From Alkalihalobacillus sp. FSL W8-0930 (GTDB lineage: Bacteria; Bacillota; Bacilli; Bacillales; Bacillaceae_D), in assembly GCA_037965595.1 (NCBI GenBank), contig CP150183.1, positions 1,922,001-1,986,000 of the forward strand: a stretch of DNA of 64,000 nucleotides, in the 5' to 3' direction. Numbering within the stretch: the stretch's first letter is position 1; the number at the start of each line of letters is the position of its first letter. Shown piece after piece: positions 60,443-64,000 of the stretch. The notes under the pieces were generated by a model. It saw nothing but the letters and a program-made list of their open reading frames with translations, was not told where the DNA came from and searched no databases. The position numbers were made by a program, and so were the translations under genes.

Positions 60443-60458
60443 TTACACTCACTCCTTA

Positions 60459-60590
60459 TTAAATTAGTGCTGTTAGAAACGCTCCAGCCAAAACAATAAT
60501 TGCAGCGACAACAATAAATCTGTTTACAAATTGTTCATGCCTCTTTTCACTACGATTCTTTACTTCTGTTAGCTTGTTTGACTTTTCCAA
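60459..60590 (-). CDS. Tiny membrane protein, TTG start
   Basis: 43 residues: a basic N-terminal half (EKSNKLTEVKNRSEKRHEQF) and one C-terminal helix (FIVVAAIIVLAGAFLTALI). GAGGAGG lies seven bases upstream of the TTG. A tail-anchored layout. Confidence 0.6.
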   Translation of the reverse strand: MEKSNKLTEVKNRSEKRHEQFVNRFIVVAAIIVLAGAFLTALI

Positions 60591-60612
60591 ATTTCGTCCT
60601 CCTCTTACGGAA

Positions 60613-61245
60613 TTAAAGACTTTGAATGCGATTATGATGAAATTCAGTTAGCTTAATCTCTTCGTAGGCTGATACAGAAGCAATTACCACCTTGTCTGCT
60701 AAGGCTTCCTGAATCCAACTTCCTCTTAATCTCTGTCTATCTAACTCCCAATTTATAGACATGCTTTGCAAAGTGGATTCGGTCGCTTGTTTCATATCAA
60801 GGATTTCCTCAGCATGCTTGTACATTTCACTTGTGAAGCGTTCGCTTGCCGGTTCCCCTGGACGTATCTGAGTACCCATAATGAGTAGATCCTTTGCTGA
60901 ATCAATGGCTTGTTGCGCTTGTCTCATAAAGTTAACAAGTTGATCAGTTACCGATTCAAGCAAACGTGGATCAGTTGCCGGAAGGTCTAACCCGTAAATA
61001 TGCTTTATCTTTGCCTTTGCCGTGTAATCCTCGCATATATCACACCACTCTAATGCCATTTCAAAGGGTATCTGCGATTGCCCATCCTCAAATCGAGTTA
61101 AGCGAGGAAGCGATATGCCAAGAGAATCCGCCATAAACTGTTTGGTACGGCGTTCGTCTTTATGCGCTCGCTCTCTCGCAATTTTTAAGATGGTTCCTAT
61201 CGCTGAGGGTGAGTACAACCGGTTTTTTTGCAAAGTGTTCGTCAT
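60613..61245 (-). CDS. HTH-type phage regulator
   Basis: 210 residues. The N-terminal HTH_Xre domain reads SAIGTILKIARERAHKDERR, TKQFMADSLGISLPRLTRFE, DGQSQIPFEMALEWCDICED. A long helical C-terminal domain (LLESVTDQLVNFMRQAQQAI, ASERFTSEMYKHAEEILDMK) follows. It is probably a DNA-binding control protein for early genes. The ATG at 61245 has a CGGAGGCG site. Confidence 0.8.
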   Translation of the reverse strand: MTNTLQKNRLYSPSAIGTILKIARERAHKDERRTKQFMADSLGISLPRLTRFEDGQSQIPFEMALEWCDICEDYTAKAKIKHIYGLDLPATDPRLLESVTDQLVNFMRQAQQAIDSAKDLLIMGTQIRPGEPASERFTSEMYKHAEEILDMKQATESTLQSMSINWELDRQRLRGSWIQEALADKVVIASVSAYEEIKLTEFHHNRIQSL

Positions 61246-61320
61246 TATGTTCGCCTCCGAATATTCAGTTTTTGAATGTACAATGAGTCTAAGCAAGTAC
61301 AATTGTTCTCAAGGGCAAAA

Positions 61321-61467
61321 TTAAGCCCTTTTCTGTGAACCGTTGTTTTTTAATTGCTCCCTATTTTTTTGAATAAGCCTAGGAACAGAAGTCTTAAGAA
61401 AAAACTTTGCTAATTCACGAAGTGCTTTTTCAGATGGTTCCTTGCGGATAGTCTCTTCATCTTTCAA
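61321..61467 (-). CDS. Small phage protein, unknown function
   Basis: 48 residues from a TTG: KDEETIRKEPSEKALRELAK, FFLKTSVPRLIQKNREQLKN, NGSQKRA. AAGGGGTG lies 5 bases upstream. Basic, helical, first in line after the Cro-like gene. Proteins of this shape are frequent in early Bacillus phage operons. Confidence 0.55.
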   Translation of the reverse strand: MKDEETIRKEPSEKALRELAKFFLKTSVPRLIQKNREQLKNNGSQKRA

Positions 61468-61551
61468 ATCATCACCCCTTTCTTTTACAGGTGTATGTGA
61501 TATGGACGGTGGGACGGTCCTAGAATTTTTATTTAATGGTCATCACCTCTT

Positions 61552-61782
61552 TCATTCAGATATTTGATAACTACTGGTTAACTCCTTAGGCAAAAAAATA
61601 TCATCAGGTTTCATATTGAAAATTGCAGCAATTGAAACGGCTAAATCGTAATATAAACGCCTCTCGCCATTCTCAATCTGCCAGTAATAAGGTTTACTCA
61701 CACCTAACTGATCAGCCATTTCTTGTAGAGTCATACGGTTATTTAGCCTAACTTCCTTTAATCGTTCTCTCAAAATATTCAC
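61552..61782 (-). CDS. Cro-like HTH regulator
   Basis: 76 residues. HTH_3 pattern: LRERLKEVRLNNRMTLQEMA, DQLGVSKPYYWQIENGERRL, DLAVSIAAIFNMKPDDIFL. It is transcribed leftward from the operator region and starts the lytic transcript; the oppositely oriented repressor gene flanks the same operators. Role by position and size is that of Cro. Confidence 0.87.
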   Translation of the reverse strand: MNILRERLKEVRLNNRMTLQEMADQLGVSKPYYWQIENGERRLYYDLAVSIAAIFNMKPDDIFLPKELTSSYQISE

Positions 61783-61801
61783 CTACTCTCTTGCTGTTAA
61801 C

Positions 61802-61902
61802 TTGTTGTTAACCTGAGTATAAGTTAACTAATAGGTAACTGTCAATATAAAAATTCCTATTTAGTTAACTTTATTTACGTTAGCTGTTAGTTAACTTATA
61901 CT
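61802..61902. promoter_or_regulatory. Divergent promoters and four GTTAAC operators of the genetic switch
   Basis: Minus-strand promoter: TTGACA (61840-61845), 18 bases, TATACT (61816-61821). Plus-strand promoter: TTTACG (61874-61879), 17 bases, TATACT (61897-61902). GTTAAC cores lie at 61807, 61823, 61864 and 61890. Two of them sit in 18-base inverted copies (GTATAAGTTAACTAATAG, 61817-61834, and its near mirror 61884-61901), one in each promoter. Confidence 0.82.
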
Positions 61903-61937
61903 TAGTACATATATTGATTTAGATAGGAGCAAGCCTA

Positions 61938-62294
61938 ATGGCATTAGCACCCGATAGACTTAAAAAATTAAGAAAAGAACGCAAGTTATCTCAAGAAGCT
62001 CTAGGCAATCATATTAACGTCACAAAAGTCTCTATATCAGGTTATGAACGCGGGGAAAGAACTCCAGATGTTGATACACTAAATAAATTAGCTGATTTTT
62101 TCGGGGTTACAACCGACTACCTACTTGGAAGAGTGGAAGAACCAGATGATATAATGAATGTTGCCTACAGCAGAGGTGGTCATAATTTCACTAAAGAAGA
62201 AAAAGAAGAACTTGATTCAATCCTTGAAAACGAAGTTGAGAAATTCTTAAGGTTAAGAAAACAATTCTTAAGAAGTAAAGATGATAATAAATAA
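61938..62294 (+). CDS. Phage repressor, cI-like HTH
   Basis: 118 residues. The HTH domain reads DRLKKLRKERKLSQEALGNH, INVTKVSISGYERGERTPDV, DTLNKLADFFGVTTDYLLGR. A C-terminal helical segment (TKEEKEELDSILENEVEKFL) replaces the LexA-like protease domain, so inactivation probably depends on an ImmA-type protease. The plus-strand gene at 63483 encodes such a protease. AGGAGCAAGCC site upstream; terminator right after. Confidence 0.9.
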   Translation: MALAPDRLKKLRKERKLSQEALGNHINVTKVSISGYERGERTPDVDTLNKLADFFGVTTDYLLGRVEEPDDIMNVAYSRGGHNFTKEEKEELDSILENEVEKFLRLRKQFLRSKDDNK

Positions 62295-62331
62295 TAGATC
62301 CGACAATTTATTTAATCGGATCTATATTTTT
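62294..62331 (+). terminator. Terminator of the repressor gene
   Basis: TAGATCCGA / TCGGATCTA with a 12-base loop, followed by TATTTTT. It overlaps the repressor stop. Confidence 0.85.
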
Positions 62332-62397
62332 AAGTTATAGATAGGTATTTAGTATTAATATTCTTATATATAAAGGGATTAAGGGAGGGATAATTTC

Positions 62398-63414
62398 TTG
62401 ATTTTTCAAAGAAGATTCATGATTTCTGTCATTGTATTAGTTTTATTATCAGTACTGAACACAAACCTTGTCCATGCTAATACGCTATCCAATAGCTATT
62501 TCAATGATGCTTTGGATGAAGATATCCAGAAAAGAACAAATGAAATTAATGAACAATGGGAAATCTTTTGGACTAAAAATCTAAAATCATACATACGACA
62601 AGATATTAAAAAGAAAGAAGTAAGAGAAAAATTAGATGAACTTGAAGAGTATTTATTAGAGGAGATTGAATCAATTAAGGCTGAAGATATCCCTGAAGAA
62701 TTAGATAGAAAAGACAAACGTAGTATTAAAAAAATTCACAAAGCTGAACTAAAAAACTACAGAAATCTCTTGAAACAAACTCGAAAGGTTGATAAAGATA
62801 TCAAGAGAGATAAATTTGTTGATTCGGAACAATACGATAAAAAGTTAAAAACTTCTCAAAAAAATGAAGAGCGTATTAACAAAGAAATTGAAAAAATTAA
62901 CTCTAAAAATGATGTTAGTATAAAAACAATCTCTTTTAATCTATCAGATGAAATAGATAAAGAAACTGTTTTAAATGAATTAGAAGAAGAAATAAAGTTA
63001 GAGAAAGAAGCACAAGAAAAAGCTGCTGCACTTGCTGAAGAAGAGCGAAATGCTCAGGGAGAGGAAAACAGTAAGGAGCTAATTGAGGCATCATCCACCG
63101 ATACTAATCAAAAAGAAATTGAATTTCAAAATTGGGTTAACGATTTGATCGTAACAGGAGAAGGTCTTATTGTTGATGTTAAGCCTTTTATGCCTGATGA
63201 CTGGTCAAATACAGATATTTATTTGAGTTCAGAGTATTTCTTGTTAACGCCTGAACAACAAAAGTATCTGGCAGAAACTATAGGACCCACTGTAAAAAAT
63301 CAAGTTTTAGCTGCAAACTTAGAGTCTTACACAAGTATTAGATTCCGATACTATGAAGACAACAGAGTCTTAGCTGAAGAAAAATTTTGGGGTAGTGGCT
63401 ACAACATGAAATAA
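62398..63414 (+). CDS. Secreted coiled-coil protein in the immunity region
   Basis: 338 residues, TTG start with GGGAGG nine bases upstream. The signal peptide (RRFMISVIVLVLLSVLNTN, cut likely after HAN near residue 27) is followed by a long, highly charged coiled coil (residues about 45-200; for example VREKLDELEEYLLEEIESIK) and a compact C-terminal domain (IEFQNWVNDLIVTGEGLIVD, DNRVLAEEKFWGSGYNMK). It is expressed from the lysogenic strand between repressor and protease, as expected for a lysogenic conversion gene. I know no homologue. Confidence 0.7.
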   Translation: MIFQRRFMISVIVLVLLSVLNTNLVHANTLSNSYFNDALDEDIQKRTNEINEQWEIFWTKNLKSYIRQDIKKKEVREKLDELEEYLLEEIESIKAEDIPEELDRKDKRSIKKIHKAELKNYRNLLKQTRKVDKDIKRDKFVDSEQYDKKLKTSQKNEERINKEIEKINSKNDVSIKTISFNLSDEIDKETVLNELEEEIKLEKEAQEKAAALAEEERNAQGEENSKELIEASSTDTNQKEIEFQNWVNDLIVTGEGLIVDVKPFMPDDWSNTDIYLSSEYFLLTPEQQKYLAETIGPTVKNQVLAANLESYTSIRFRYYEDNRVLAEEKFWGSGYNMK

Positions 63415-63438
63415 AGAAAGCCTACGGGCTTTTCTTTT
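63411..63438 (+). terminator. Terminator after the secreted coiled-coil gene
   Basis: AAAGCC / GGGCTTT arms with a short TAC loop, followed by TCTTTTC. Weak but well placed. Confidence 0.6.
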
Positions 63439-63482
63439 CACCAAATAACCGAACGTATATTCCCTGTCAGGAGTGAAACAGC

Positions 63483-64000
63483 ATGAGATTTTCAGCTCAT
63501 ACATTCAGAGATAAAGAGGTCAGCAAATTATTAAGCAACAAAGGTATTAATTCAGTCAATGATCTATCGACTGATCACCTCAGTACCCTCTTAGACACAA
63601 TGGTTATTTATGAGCCAAGCGCTTCCCATGTAAGGTCCGTTGAAGACTTCACTCTAATCACACTAGACAGCCGTCTAAATAGGCTAGAACAAAGACGCGA
63701 ATTCTTTCATGAGCTTACTCACGCCCTTTTCCATCCAGGGGATCAACAACATATGTCCCCTGAACTTTCACGCTTCCAGGAAGAACAGGCGAATTACTTA
63801 ATGCTCTATTTAGCAATGCCCCTTCATTTATTCGAACCAGTCCTATTAAAATACCAATCGCTTGTAAGTTTACAAGAAATGTTCGATCTACCCCAGGATA
63901 TGATCAGTTCAAGGATTGAATCATTACGACGTGAACGCTCGAGATCATCATATCAGACTAAGCTTCAACGTATTGAGTGGCAATATAGGAAAAAGAGTCT
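63483..64000 (+). CDS. ImmA/IrrE-family metalloprotease (3' end beyond the window)
   Basis: 172 residues seen, open at the right edge. The zinc protease motif H76-E-L-T-H80 lies in QRREFFHELTHALFHPGD; a downstream Glu in FQEEQANYLMLYLAMP completes the ligand set. ImmA proteases cut phage or ICE repressors on DNA damage, and the nearby repressor lacks its own protease domain. AGGAGTG precedes the ATG. The integrase is expected past it. Confidence 0.88.
   Translation, partial: MRFSAHTFRDKEVSKLLSNKGINSVNDLSTDHLSTLLDTMVIYEPSASHVRSVEDFTLITLDSRLNRLEQRREFFHELTHALFHPGDQQHMSPELSRFQEEQANYLMLYLAMPLHLFEPVLLKYQSLVSLQEMFDLPQDMISSRIESLRRERSRSSYQTKLQRIEWQYRKKS

Larger units (their letters stand above)
14389..64000. 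mobile_element. Prophage (PBSX/skin-like contractile-tail phage) with left cargo region, right end outside the window
   Basis: The certain phage part is 19.5 kb to the right edge: lysis, tail, head, packaging, replication and immunity modules in the PBSX/skin order. The left boundary at about 14389 is inferred from the truncated host gene and the change to cargo-type genes. It could instead lie near 19500. The integrase and right attachment site are not in view. Two minus-strand transcripts (early and late) and one plus-strand immunity transcript explain nearly all genes. Confidence 0.7.

Noticed and set aside
1-64000. tRNA genes as prophage attachment site
   Set aside because: No cloverleaf or TTC-GAATC-type T-arm sequence was noticed anywhere; the junction appears to be in a protein gene.

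Overview
This is Gram-positive, spore-forming Bacillaceae DNA, probably from an alkaliphilic or halophilic Bacillus relative. The evidence is a spore transglutaminase (Tgl), two spore-coat genes with sigma-K-like promoter elements, a Rap-family aspartate phosphatase homologue, a sigma-D-type flagellin operon, strong AAGGAGG ribosome sites and low G+C. I cannot name the species.

Region 1 (1 to about 14.39 kb) is chromosome. It holds a partial aldo/keto reductase, a NupC-type nucleoside transporter, a MOSC protein, and a three-gene glycolipid operon (two GT4 glucosyltransferases plus a flippase-like membrane protein). Then come tgl, small membrane and secreted proteins, cotX and a second coat gene, a rap gene without a visible phr, and a run of small two-helix membrane proteins. 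It ends in a membrane-protein gene cut short near 14388.

Region 2 (about 14.39 to 19.5 kb) looks like accessory cargo. It contains an AT-rich polytopic membrane protein and a compact csrA-hag operon with a sigma-D promoter and two CsrA sites in the hag leader, but no fliW. It also has a lipoprotein, a YolD-like protein, a tiny HEPN-like protein, and a Panacea (SocA-like) toxin-antitoxin pair.

Region 3 (19.5 to 64 kb and beyond the right edge) is a PBSX/skin-like myovirus prophage with a contractile tail. Reading leftward on the minus strand from the immunity region, it runs as follows: repressor/Cro switch with GTTAAC operators (61.8 kb), small early genes, RecT, a replication initiator containing its own iterons, SSB, RecU, YopX and other small genes, Rha antirepressor, XtrA, Xpf-like late activator, terminase, portal, head, connector, sheath, tube, chaperone with a -1 slippery site, a 2058-residue tape measure, baseplate, fibres, and the XhlA/holin/amidase lysis cassette. 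Rightward from the switch are the repressor, a secreted coiled-coil protein and an ImmA-like protease cut by the window edge. No integrase is in view and it is expected to the right. The late operon is interrupted by a free-standing HNH endonuclease and a small plus-strand membrane peptide gene.

The most unusual points are these: a flagellin/CsrA operon that appears to be prophage cargo; a chromosomal small membrane protein with a clear paralogue inside the prophage; three small genes that seem to start at AUA or AUC; and heavily repeated tail proteins.
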